Shown: positions 7,875 through 15,526 of the stretch, one piece after another
How the letters are laid out: each line of letters starts with the position of its first letter
Numbering within the stretch: the first letter of the stretch is position 1
NCBI GenBank assembly: GCA_020161355.1
Contig: JAIUOF010000003.1
Span: 1 to 64,000, forward strand
Direction of reading: 5' to 3'
DNA: 64,000 nucleotides
Source: Bacteroidota bacterium
GTDB taxonomy: Bacteria; Bacteroidota; Bacteroidia; Cytophagales; Spirosomataceae
Program-made: the position numbers and the translations under genes
Notes under the pieces: generated by a model
What the model was told of the DNA's origin: nothing
Databases searched by the model: none
The model's input: the letters and a program-made list of their open reading frames with translations, nothing else

Positions 7875-8501
7875 ATGAATAAATCAGAAATAAGGTCAGA
7901 GCTGGCCAATGCCCTTTCCCATGGATTCGGAATCTTGTTTTCGTTGATTGGAACAATGATTCTGGTTGCTAAAACCGCTCCCTCGGGTTCTGAGCAATTG
8001 ATGTTTGCAGTGGCATTTTACGGATTCAGCATGATGCAGATGTTCACATTTTCCACCCTTTATCATGGTTTTTTCGAACCTACTGCCAAACGAACCTTAC
8101 GAATATTCGACCATATCAGCATATTTTTTCTTATTGGAGGTACCTATTTGCCTTTTGTAGTAAAATATACCGATTCTACAACTGCCACCTGGTTTCTGAC
8201 CATTCAATGGATTATTATTGCGGCCGGTGTAATCAAAAAAGTCTTTTTAACCGGAAAATATCGGCTTTTAAGCAGCCTTATTTATATTGGAATCGGCTGC
8301 ATGGTATTCTTTTTGGGTAGTGGTTTCTGGAAAGCTATGCCCGAAAAATCAATCATTTGGTTGATAGCGGGAGGGGGTTGCTACATAGTAGGTGTTATTT
8401 TTTACCAAAACAAAAAAATACCTGCAAATCATTTCATCTGGCATCTATTTGTGCTGGCATCCGCCATCATGCACTGGTTTGCAGTGTATTTTACTTTTTG
8501 A
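7875..8501 (+). CDS. Hemolysin III / YqfA-like PAQR-family membrane protein
   Basis: A 208-residue integral membrane protein with about seven hydrophobic helices. Family marks are the N-terminal ELANALSHG motif, the TLYHGF segment after the second helix, the DHISIFFLIGGTYLPF segment and the C-terminal HFIWHLFVLASAIMHW. The conserved His and Asp residues are those that bind zinc in eukaryotic PAQR receptors. Bacterial members were named from haemolytic activity in heterologous tests; newer work points to membrane-lipid homeostasis. It starts one base after the argB stop, so it is probably translated from the same message, without an obvious functional link. Confidence 0.88.
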   Translation: MNKSEIRSELANALSHGFGILFSLIGTMILVAKTAPSGSEQLMFAVAFYGFSMMQMFTFSTLYHGFFEPTAKRTLRIFDHISIFFLIGGTYLPFVVKYTDSTTATWFLTIQWIIIAAGVIKKVFLTGKYRLLSSLIYIGIGCMVFFLGSGFWKAMPEKSIIWLIAGGGCYIVGVIFYQNKKIPANHFIWHLFVLASAIMHWFAVYFTF

Positions 8502-8600
8502 TTTTCGCAAGAATTAGGTCTTTTAACCTAACCGAACTAACAAATTAAAAATAAACTATTAATTAGCACATTAATTCATTATTAATTAACACATTACCCC

Positions 8601-8987
8601 TTACTTTTCCCGCACATAGGTGTGCCCAAAGCCATCATACACTTCTTCAAAAAGAAATAAACTGTCGCCTTTGATACTGTATGACCAGTTCATGTTTTCT
8701 TCACCCGGAAAAACAATGAGCGGCACCTGCTCTGTCGAAGTGATGGATTTCCCGGTTTTGGCTTCATATTTTATGGTTTGGGTATTCTTTCCGTTTACCA
8801 CGAAGGTTATGTTTCCGTTTTTATCAAAAATAAGTTTTTTCTGATTGTTTTCATCGGGCTTTATAGTCAATCCCGCTATCCCGCCTTGCGTAATTACCCA
8901 TTTCCAGGTTCCTACCAAAGCAGGCTGAGGGGTTTCTGATTCACATCCAAAAATCAACAATGCCAAAACAATTACAATGTTTTTCAT
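8601..8987 (-). CDS. Small lipocalin-like lipoprotein
   Basis: A 128-residue putative lipoprotein. The leader MKNIVIVLALLIFG precedes Cys15, giving a good lipobox. The mature part begins with LVGTWKWVITQGG and continues as short beta strands with KLIFDKNGNITFVVNGK, a pattern typical of lipocalin-like domains common in Bacteroidota lipoproteins. It stands alone on the minus strand between two plus-strand genes. Ligand and role are unknown. Confidence 0.7.
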   Translation of the reverse strand: MKNIVIVLALLIFGCESETPQPALVGTWKWVITQGGIAGLTIKPDENNQKKLIFDKNGNITFVVNGKNTQTIKYEAKTGKSITSTEQVPLIVFPGEENMNWSYSIKGDSLFLFEEVYDGFGHTYVREK

Positions 8988-9075
8988 TTCCTAAATATTA
9001 ATAGCAATTTCAATAATTCAAACCAAAGCCACTGGTAAATAGCTTTCTTTTAAGATTCTTTTCCAATAAAATAGG

Positions 9076-9102
9076 TTGTAAAGTTCGGTGAATTTATTTT
9101 TG
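9076..9102 (+). promoter_or_regulatory. Promoter of the M20 deacylase gene
   Basis: TTG at 9076-9078 and TATTTTTG at 9095-9102 (matching TAnnTTTG) are separated by 16 nt, the same spacing seen before sppA. The predicted start leaves a leader of roughly 12 nt before the ATG at 9121. Confidence 0.5.
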
Positions 9103-9120
9103 TAAAAAACTATTCAGAAA

Positions 9121-10185
9121 ATGAACCTGTCTGAGCTCAGCGATTTTGCAATTGATGTATTGAAAAAACTCATTGAAACGCCATCATTTAGTCGTGAAGA
9201 GCAGGGCACACTGGCGATTTTTGATCATATTTTTAGAGAAAAAAACATCCCTTTTCAGACAATTGGAAATAATATTTGGGTCAAAAACAAATTCTTTTCA
9301 CCCGAAAAAGATACCATTTTACTCAACTCACACCACGATACCGTAAAACCTAATGCCGGATACACTCGGGATCCTTTTAAAGCCGAAATCATTGACGGAA
9401 AACTTTTCGGACTGGGGAGTAATGATGCCGGAGGGCCACTGGTAAGTCTTTTGGCTACTTTTTTATACTTTAATGAAAAAGAAAATCTGCCCTTCAATCT
9501 GATTTTTGGGGCTTCGGCTGAAGAAGAAATTTCCGGGAAAAATGGGGTGGAATTATTGCTGACTGATTTACCCAAAATTGCCCTGGCTATTGTTGGAGAA
9601 CCCACCCTTATGGATATGGCTATCGCTGAAAAAGGCCTGATGGTACTTGATTGTACCGCAAAAGGTGTTGCAGGACATGCTGCTCGCGACGAAGGTAAAA
9701 ATGCAATTTATAAAGCTATGAATGACATTGAATGGTTCGGAACTTTCGATTTCCCGAAAACATCGGCTACGCTCGGCCCCATAAAAATGAGTGTGACCCA
9801 AATCAACGCAGGTACCCAACACAATGTGGTGCCTGATGTATGTAATTTTGTGGTAGATGTGAGAGCTACTGATTCTTACACTCTGGAAGAAACCCTAGCT
9901 ATTATAAAAGAAAATGTAAATTGTGAAGTGGTTCCACGCAGCATAAGGTTAAGACCTTCAGGCATTTCGACTGATCACCCAATTGTAAAACGAGGACTGG
10001 AATTAGGCATGAAACCTTATGGCTCCCCTACCCTTTCTGACCAGGCACTGATGCCATTTACAAGTATCAAAATCGGCCCGGGAGACTCCGCCCGCTCACA
10101 TACTGCCGATGAATTTATCTATGTTGATGAAATTAAAAAAGGAATTGAGGGGTATGTGGGGTTATTGGAGGGGATGGTACTGTAA
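9121..10185 (+). CDS. M20 family deacylase of the ArgE/DapE type (probable N-acyl-citrulline or N-acyl-ornithine deacylase)
   Basis: A 354-residue zinc amidohydrolase. The metal ligands and catalytic residues are visible: SHHDT with His72, GLGSNDAGG with Asp102, the AEEE cluster at 133-136, VGEPT, and a C-terminal ARSHTADEF His. A dimerisation domain starts around GHAARDEGKNA. Bacteroidota often make arginine through N-acylated citrulline and release the acyl group with such an enzyme. With argB about 1.2 kb upstream that pathway role is the best inference, but dipeptidase or DapE activity is not excluded. A consensus promoter lies just upstream, so it is probably expressed separately from argB. 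Confidence 0.82.
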   Translation: MNLSELSDFAIDVLKKLIETPSFSREEQGTLAIFDHIFREKNIPFQTIGNNIWVKNKFFSPEKDTILLNSHHDTVKPNAGYTRDPFKAEIIDGKLFGLGSNDAGGPLVSLLATFLYFNEKENLPFNLIFGASAEEEISGKNGVELLLTDLPKIALAIVGEPTLMDMAIAEKGLMVLDCTAKGVAGHAARDEGKNAIYKAMNDIEWFGTFDFPKTSATLGPIKMSVTQINAGTQHNVVPDVCNFVVDVRATDSYTLEETLAIIKENVNCEVVPRSIRLRPSGISTDHPIVKRGLELGMKPYGSPTLSDQALMPFTSIKIGPGDSARSHTADEFIYVDEIKKGIEGYVGLLEGMVL

Positions 10186-10196
10186 AGGCTCAGTAA

Positions 10197-10610
10197 TCAA
10201 ATTGAAGCTAAATATTCTTCCGGATTCATTATTGGAATGTCAATTTTTGGAAAATCTCTTTGATTTCTTGTAATTATTACGTTTTGCTTTGATTCCATTG
10301 CTGAATAAAATTGCAATGCATCCTCAAAATCCTTAAAATCTAAATCATTCAAAGCCAGATCAATAACTTTTTCAGATAATGAAATAACATCAATTAGCAT
10401 TCTCAATTTCCTTAAAATTTGGCGAGCTTCATTTATGGAAGTTTTCTTTGATAAAATATAGTTTAGGTTAGCAAAAGTTAATGAAGAAACCGCAATTGTA
10501 ATTTGCTTTTTTTCTGCTAAATAAAATATTTTGGAAGCATTGATATAGAATGGTAACCTTTTCTCCAGCAAATCCAAAACAATATTTGTATCCAAAAAGA
10601 CTTTTTTCAC
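10197..10610 (-). CDS. PIN-domain toxin (VapC-like ribonuclease)
   Basis: A 137-residue PIN domain. The N-terminal FLDTNIVLDLL supplies the first acidic metal ligand (Asp7), a central Ser/Thr-Asn block follows, and DLDFKDFEDALQF carries the later acidic residues, before IITRNQRDF near the end. Toxins of this type are Mg-dependent endoribonucleases that cut tRNA or rRNA until neutralised by the antitoxin. The start overlaps the upstream antitoxin frame by 4 bp, the usual coupled arrangement. The stop codon lies 11 bp from the convergent M20 gene. Confidence 0.87.
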   Translation of the reverse strand: MKKVFLDTNIVLDLLEKRLPFYINASKIFYLAEKKQITIAVSSLTFANLNYILSKKTSINEARQILRKLRMLIDVISLSEKVIDLALNDLDFKDFEDALQFYSAMESKQNVIITRNQRDFPKIDIPIMNPEEYLASI

Positions 10611-10855
10611 TTGTATTTCTCTGTTAAAAAGTCTCTGTAATCATTCTTATAATTATCAGCAGAACCAGAACTTATAACTCCAGTTAGACTTTTTATTAGT
10701 GGCGATGATTCAAAATCGTCCTCGCTATTCTTTAAAACTAATGAACTGAGATATTTTTCAACCAAATTTGACAAACTTGTTTTTTGCTCTCTGGCATAAA
10801 CTTTTGCTTTCTCGATTATATCTTTATCTGCAACTAAAGTGAGTTTTGTATCCAT
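10607..10855 (-). CDS. Antitoxin of the PIN toxin (DUF6364-like)
   Basis: An 82-residue protein starting MDTKLTLVADKDIIEKAKVYA, an N-terminal ribbon-helix-helix-like beta strand and helix typical of DUF6364/CopG-type antitoxins. A variable acidic C-terminal half would wrap the toxin. The ATG at 10855 is chosen; a longer frame to 10942 crosses the palindromic operator-like region and has no family similarity. The gene overlaps the toxin start by 4 bp. Two palindromes upstream are likely autoregulatory sites. Confidence 0.82.
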   Translation of the reverse strand: MDTKLTLVADKDIIEKAKVYAREQKTSLSNLVEKYLSSLVLKNSEDDFESSPLIKSLTGVISSGSADNYKNDYRDFLTEKYK

Positions 10856-10862
10856 TTTATTT

Positions 10863-10902
10863 AAAATTACACGTGCAATTTTAAATATTTTACACGTAAA
10901 AT
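10863..10902. promoter_or_regulatory. Paired palindromic operator candidates of the PIN toxin-antitoxin operon
   Basis: Two ACACGT-centred palindromes sit 8 bp upstream of the antitoxin ATG. The 20-mer at 10863-10882 has arms AAAATT around a CACGTG core with one mismatched pair. The 16-mer at 10887-10902 has arms ATTTTAC and GTAAAAT with only the centre mismatched. Both share TTACACGT, 23 bp apart. This fits cooperative binding by a ribbon-helix-helix antitoxin. Confidence 0.55.
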
Positions 10903-10928
10903 CAAAATATAAACAAAAATTTCTTCTC

Positions 10929-11678
10929 TCACGGCTGCACACTTACGCTTGTCCAGCCACCATCCACAATCAAAGTTTGACCGGTAATGTGTTTAGCGGT
11001 GTCAGAAGTGAGGAAATAAACTGCCTGAGCGATGTCTTCTACTGTTGCAGGGGAACCGATAGGCGTAATTTCAGACCAAACTTTCATGTATTCAGGGTCT
11101 GAAAGGGTTCTTTCTGTCAAAGTTGCTCCGGGAGCTACGGTATTGACAGTGATACGGTGCGGAGCAAGCTCCACCACAAGGTTTTTAGCCAACATATTGA
11201 GGGCTGCCTTAGTCATGGCATACGCCGCCAGGTTTTTATGAGCTTGTACCCCTACCACACTCGACATGTACAAAATACTCCCGCCATTGCCCTGGGCTAT
11301 CATTCTTTTAGCGGTTGTTTGGGTAAGGAAAAAACTACCTTTCAAATTGAGATTAATTACATTTTCAAAATCATCAACAGAAAAATCCAGGAATTCACCG
11401 AACCTCGTAATGCCCGCATTGGCTACCAAAATATCAAGCTGACCAAAGTTTTCTATGGCTTTTTCGACCAAAAAATCATTGAATTCGGGCATAGAGCAGT
11501 CCCCAAAAACAGGAATACAGCTTTTTGGGACTAGTGCGTTTACTTCCCCGGCGGCGGTTTTGCACAAGTCCACATCGATGTCGTTCAGGATAACCTGAAT
11601 ACCGTTTTTTGCAAATAGTTTACAAATGGCGAGACCGATTCCCTGACCGGCACCCGTTACGATGGCTGCTTTATTCAT
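10929..11678 (-). CDS. SDR family oxidoreductase
   Basis: A 249-residue classical short-chain dehydrogenase/reductase. The nucleotide motif TGAGQGIG spans 8-15, and Asp33/Asp35 after the second strand suggest preference for NAD(H). NAG is at 87-89, and the catalytic Ser139/140, Tyr153 and Lys157 (YAMTK) are intact. The C-terminal GQTLIVDGGWTSV is also typical. The family includes 3-oxoacyl-ACP reductase-like and sugar dehydrogenases; the substrate cannot be assigned. It is transcribed toward the toxin-antitoxin pair with a 73-bp gap. Confidence 0.85.
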   Translation of the reverse strand: MNKAAIVTGAGQGIGLAICKLFAKNGIQVILNDIDVDLCKTAAGEVNALVPKSCIPVFGDCSMPEFNDFLVEKAIENFGQLDILVANAGITRFGEFLDFSVDDFENVINLNLKGSFFLTQTTAKRMIAQGNGGSILYMSSVVGVQAHKNLAAYAMTKAALNMLAKNLVVELAPHRITVNTVAPGATLTERTLSDPEYMKVWSEITPIGSPATVEDIAQAVYFLTSDTAKHITGQTLIVDGGWTSVSVQP

Positions 11679-11771
11679 CGGGGTAAGTTTTTAGTAAAGA
11701 TTGGATTTTTCAGCATCAAATCAAAAAGTTTATTGATTTTGATGGATATTTGAAAAAATTTATACCAAATT

Positions 11772-12230
11772 TTGGACACCGCAATCTTAAAAAAAGCCGC
11801 TAACTACTGTGTTTATCAGGAACGTACGCATCAGGAAGTAAGGAAAAAACTTTCAGAATGGAAAGTATTTGGTGACGAAACCGAGGAAATTGTTACCTGG
11901 CTTATTACCGAAAACTACCTGAATGAGGAGCGATACGCAAAATCTTTTGCTGGTGGAAAATTCAGAGTAAAAAATTGGGGCAAACTGAAAATTAATTTTG
12001 AACTAAAAGCTCGTAGAATCAGTGCGTACTGCATAAAATCGGGTTTGGCAGAAATCACGAATGAAGAATATCAGGAAAAAATCGATTTTTTGATCAATAA
12101 AAAAATGGCTGAATTAGAATTGCTGGAAAATCAATTTGAAAAATCAAATAAAATATTCAGGCATCTCACAAGCAAAGGCTTTGAGCCAGAACTGGTTAAC
12201 GAACGTATCCGAAAAAAACTAAAACTCTGA
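11772..12230 (+). CDS. recX: Regulatory protein RecX
   Basis: RecX modulates RecA by capping or destabilising its filament. The 152-residue protein is made of three-helix repeats. Typical features are CVYQERTHQEVRKKLSEW at the N-terminus, ITENYLNEERYAKSFAGGKFRVKNWGK in the centre and LTSKGFEPELVNERI near the end. The only start that keeps the conserved N-terminus is the TTG at 11772, so translation probably begins at a non-ATG codon. No recA gene is adjacent. It converges with the YdeI-like gene. Confidence 0.85.
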   Translation: MDTAILKKAANYCVYQERTHQEVRKKLSEWKVFGDETEEIVTWLITENYLNEERYAKSFAGGKFRVKNWGKLKINFELKARRISAYCIKSGLAEITNEEYQEKIDFLINKKMAELELLENQFEKSNKIFRHLTSKGFEPELVNERIRKKLKL

Positions 12231-12311
12231 AAATTATTGCAGGAAAATTTAGACAAAAACTGCTGGTACTCGTAACCCGATCCTCGTTACTCGCTACTAA
12301 TCACTATCCAT

Positions 12312-12821
12312 TCACAAGCTTTCCTTTTTAAAATGCCGGATCATTTGTCCGTAATCCATATTATGAGAAAGACCAAAAATACACATTTGGATACGTTTGG
12401 ATCTGGTCTCAAAAGTTTTGGCAGACTCGACCCAATTGGAATAATACCGCTGGTGGCTTTTTGGAAAAGAATTAAATTTTTCAAGAGCCTCAGGCTCAAG
12501 CTCGATCGAAGCCAGCAAATCCTCCGAAAGTGGCATTTCTTCCGTTTCCGCTTCCAGGATTACCCGAATCTTATCTCCCAATTGCTTTTTGATATTTTTT
12601 CGCATTTCTGCATTAAGAGCAATTATGAAATCACCCTCCCCAATAGGTACCAATGCCACTTGTCTTATAGCAAATGGTCCCAAATTGCCCTTGACCCGAT
12701 ATGCTGTTTTGATTCCGGGTTTGATTTTCTGGGCTAAGTCAAAAGGCAAATCAATGTAATACCAGCCGGTTTTTTCTCCGTTTTTATCAAATCTTTTTAT
12801 TTCTGCCTCAAACGATATCAT
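12312..12821 (-). CDS. YdeI/OmpD-associated family protein with DUF1905 domain
   Basis: A 169-residue cytosolic protein with two parts. Residues 1-95 form a DUF1905-type beta barrel (FEAEIKRF, GWYYIDLPFD, GEGDFIIALNAEMRKNI). The C-terminal helical part has FNSFPKSHQRYYSNWVESAK, the bacteriocin-protection YdeI motif, followed by a basic helix. The family's biochemical function is unresolved; roles in antimicrobial-peptide resistance have been suggested. No partner gene is evident. Confidence 0.8.
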   Translation of the reverse strand: MISFEAEIKRFDKNGEKTGWYYIDLPFDLAQKIKPGIKTAYRVKGNLGPFAIRQVALVPIGEGDFIIALNAEMRKNIKKQLGDKIRVILEAETEEMPLSEDLLASIELEPEALEKFNSFPKSHQRYYSNWVESAKTFETRSKRIQMCIFGLSHNMDYGQMIRHFKKESL

Positions 12822-12959
12822 TGGGTTAATTCTGAATATAAAATAATAGAAATCAAATTCATGAAGGTAAAATTAAAAAAATAAGCCCACCCCCTGAAAT
12901 CCGCCACTTAAAATAAATATTCCCCATTGATTAATTTTAGGCTTTGGATTATTGTATCA

Positions 12960-12986
12960 TTGAAATACATTTGTTGCATAATTTTG
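12960..12986 (+). promoter_or_regulatory. Promoter of sppA
   Basis: TTG at 12960-12962 and TAATTTTG at 12979-12986 are 16 nt apart, matching the Bacteroidota -33/-7 pattern. The ATG follows 24 nt after the -7 element. Confidence 0.5.
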
Positions 12987-13010
12987 TAAAAAAGTAAATA
13001 AAAATAATAA

Positions 13011-14777
13011 ATGAGGCAATTTCTTAAATATGTATTGGCTACAGTGGTCGGAATTTTCCTGTTTTCGGTAGTCATGTTTTTTATTTTTGTCGGAATAGGC
13101 AGCATATTGTCAAGCAGCAGCGATGATGCAGTAGAAGTAAAAGCCAATTCTGTATTAAAAATTGATTTGAATACCACCATTACAGAACAAGCCACCAAGG
13201 ATGACCCATTTGATGAAATATTTTCAAGCGGTGAAAAAAAATCATCTTTACATGAAATAAAAGCAGCAATTGCCAACGCTAAACTTGACCCAAATATCAA
13301 AGGTATCAGTATCAAACTTGAAACCCCTATGGCCGGCTTTGCTGAAATTGAGGAGTTAAGGAATGTTTTGATTGATTTCAAAAAATCCGGCAAATTTGTT
13401 TACACTTACGCCGAAATCATGACAGAAAAGGCGGTTTACCTGGCCTCGGTTGCCACAAAAAGTTTTATTAATCCCGCAGGTGGAATAGAATTTAACGGCC
13501 TGGAAACTCAGGTTTCTTTCATGAAAGGACTTTTTGATAAAATCGGGGTGAAACCGGTGATTTTCCGCGTGGGAGAATTTAAAAGTGCGGTGGAGCCTTT
13601 CATCAGAACTGATATGAGTCCTGAAAACAAAATGCAGGTAAAAGCATATCTGACTTCAATTTCAAATCATGTTTACAACAATATAGCCGCTTCAAGAGGC
13701 CTTTCAAGGGCAGAAGTCGACAATATCCTCAATAAAGCTCTCATACAAGAGCCTGAAGATGCCGTTAAATATAAAATCCTGACCGATGTCGGCTATGAGG
13801 ATGAATACGAAGCGGCCATTGCAAAAGCCTTAGGATTGAAAAAAGACGAAAAACCATCTTATACAAAACTTGGAAGTTATAAAAAAGCAAAAAAATATAT
13901 TAAAGAAGGGTCACGCGACAACAGAATAGCGGTTATTGTGGCTGATGGAGAAATCGTAAGTGGTGATGCTGAAAATGATATTATTTCATCTGAGGCTTTC
14001 ATCAAAGAGCTTAGAAAAGCCAGAAAAGATAAAAAAATTAAGGCTATTGTATTGAGAATCAATTCCCCCGGTGGCAGTGCTTTGGCGTCTGATGTAATGT
14101 GGAGAGAGATTCAGTTGACCAAAAAAGAGAAGCCTGTGATTGCCTCAATGGGTGACGTAGCTGCATCAGGTGGTTATTACATGGCAATGGGTTGTGATAC
14201 AATCGTGGCTCAGCCAACTACCATTACAGGCTCTATCGGAATTTTCGGAATGCTTTTTAATGCTAAAGAACTGATGAATAATAAGTTGGGAATCACTTTT
14301 GATGGCGTAAAGACACATGAATTTGCCGATTCTCCGGCCTTGACAAGAGAGATGTCAGATGCAGAAAAAATGATGATTCAAAATTCGGTAAATCGTGGTT
14401 ATGAGAAATTTACCTCAAAAGCAGCAGCCGGAAGACACATATCGATTGACAAACTGAAAGCTATTGCCGGCGGTCGTGTCTGGACGGGCGAGCAGGCCAA
14501 GCAAAATGGACTGGTGGATATTTTGGGTGGTATTGACGATGCTATTAAAGTAGCCGCCAAAAAAGCCAAAATCAAAGGAGATGACTATCAGGTTAAGTTC
14601 TATCCATATCCGAAGTCAGAATTTGAGCAGATTATGAACAAATTTGGCAAATCTCAGGAAGATGCTAAAATCAGAGAATATCTGGGTGCTCTTGCTCCTT
14701 ATGCCGAAGAAATAAAAAGCATTCAACGCATGGAAAAACTTCAGGCAAGACTTCCATATTCATTGGAAATTAAGTAA
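13011..14777 (+). CDS. sppA: Signal peptide peptidase SppA, 67-kDa type
   Basis: A 588-residue membrane-anchored serine protease that degrades released signal peptides. One N-terminal membrane helix (about 7-32) is followed by two tandem crotonase-like SppA domains. The dyad is split as in the long form: Lys191 in RVGEFKSAVEPF of the first domain and Ser386 in GDVAASGGYYMA of the second. RINSPGGSALASD and TGSIGIFGM are also characteristic. A consensus promoter precedes it and a strong stem-loop terminator follows, so it is a single-gene unit. Confidence 0.93.
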   Translation: MRQFLKYVLATVVGIFLFSVVMFFIFVGIGSILSSSSDDAVEVKANSVLKIDLNTTITEQATKDDPFDEIFSSGEKKSSLHEIKAAIANAKLDPNIKGISIKLETPMAGFAEIEELRNVLIDFKKSGKFVYTYAEIMTEKAVYLASVATKSFINPAGGIEFNGLETQVSFMKGLFDKIGVKPVIFRVGEFKSAVEPFIRTDMSPENKMQVKAYLTSISNHVYNNIAASRGLSRAEVDNILNKALIQEPEDAVKYKILTDVGYEDEYEAAIAKALGLKKDEKPSYTKLGSYKKAKKYIKEGSRDNRIAVIVADGEIVSGDAENDIISSEAFIKELRKARKDKKIKAIVLRINSPGGSALASDVMWREIQLTKKEKPVIASMGDVAASGGYYMAMGCDTIVAQPTTITGSIGIFGMLFNAKELMNNKLGITFDGVKTHEFADSPALTREMSDAEKMMIQNSVNRGYEKFTSKAAAGRHISIDKLKAIAGGRVWTGEQAKQNGLVDILGGIDDAIKVAAKKAKIKGDDYQVKFYPYPKSEFEQIMNKFGKSQEDAKIREYLGALAPYAEEIKSIQRMEKLQARLPYSLEIK

Positions 14778-14790
14778 CTGAACGTATTTT

Positions 14791-14833
14791 CCAAAAAGAA
14801 AAGCCCGGATTGAGTTCGGGCTTTTCTTTTTGG
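14791..14833. terminator. Intrinsic terminator after sppA
   Basis: A 17-bp perfect stem has arms CCAAAAAGAAAAGCCCG (14791-14807) and CGGGCTTTTCTTTTTGG (14817-14833) around a 9-nt loop. The A-rich/T-rich flanks make it work in either direction, and it separates sppA from the convergent Uma2 gene. Confidence 0.85.
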
Positions 14834-14865
14834 GGATAGCTTAAATTTATTTATAGATTTGATTT

Positions 14866-15450
14866 TCAATCGCTAAAGACTGTACTTAGCTCGATCGAAA
14901 ATCCTTTCAAAACCACAGAGTGTAAAACATCTTCTTCAATAAGCGGTCTATGGTTGGTAAATATTCCGTTTTCGAGGTGATATTGCCAAACTATCTTTTC
15001 AGCGGGATCTACAATCCAATATTCCTCCACACCTGCCTCCTCATAAAGTTCAAATTTATGTTTCATTTCTTTTGCCGTATTACCTGGCGAAAGTATCTCA
15101 ACAATCAGCTCCGGTGCACCTGAGCAGCCCCGGTCGTCTAGTTTGGTTAAATCACAAATGACACAGATATCAGGCTGAACAACCGTTTTTACCAATTTAT
15201 CATCTTTCAAACTTTCCAACCTAACATCAAATGGAGCATAAAATACCTGACAAGGATTACTTTTTAAAAATTGGTATATTTCACTATTAATTATTTGTGA
15301 TATTCTCTGATGATTTCTGCTTGGAGCAGGAGACATTTTCATGATTTTACCACGCAACAACTCCACCCTTTCCTGAAATTTCCAGGAAAAATAATCAGCA
15401 TAAGAATACGTTTTGCTTAAATCTAACTGACTTAAACTTGTGATTTCCAT
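14866..15450 (-). CDS. Uma2 family (DUF820) putative endonuclease
   Basis: A 194-residue protein of the PD-(D/E)XK restriction-like fold. Candidate active-site residues are Asp94 in VQPDICVICD, Glu118 in PELIVEILSPGNT and Lys130/Lys132 in the EMKHKFELYEE segment, followed by EYWIVDP. The family is greatly expanded in cyanobacteria and present in Bacteroidota; its biological role is unknown. This copy shares the N-terminal SLSQLDLSKTYSYADYFSWKF block with the two tandem copies near 61.6-62.8 kb, so all three are paralogues. No methylase or mobile-element gene adjoins it. Confidence 0.82.
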   Translation of the reverse strand: MEITSLSQLDLSKTYSYADYFSWKFQERVELLRGKIMKMSPAPSRNHQRISQIINSEIYQFLKSNPCQVFYAPFDVRLESLKDDKLVKTVVQPDICVICDLTKLDDRGCSGAPELIVEILSPGNTAKEMKHKFELYEEAGVEEYWIVDPAEKIVWQYHLENGIFTNHRPLIEEDVLHSVVLKGFSIELSTVFSD

Positions 15451-15526
15451 ACTTTTATGAGTTTTTGAAAAATATTTCCAAACAAAAAATTAATGTAAAT
15501 ATAACGGTTTATACTCAAAAAAAATA

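Noticed and set aside
12261..12300. TACTCG/TTACTCG-like repeated words between recX and the YdeI-like gene
   Set aside because: Too degenerate and short to call a repeat element or a terminator.
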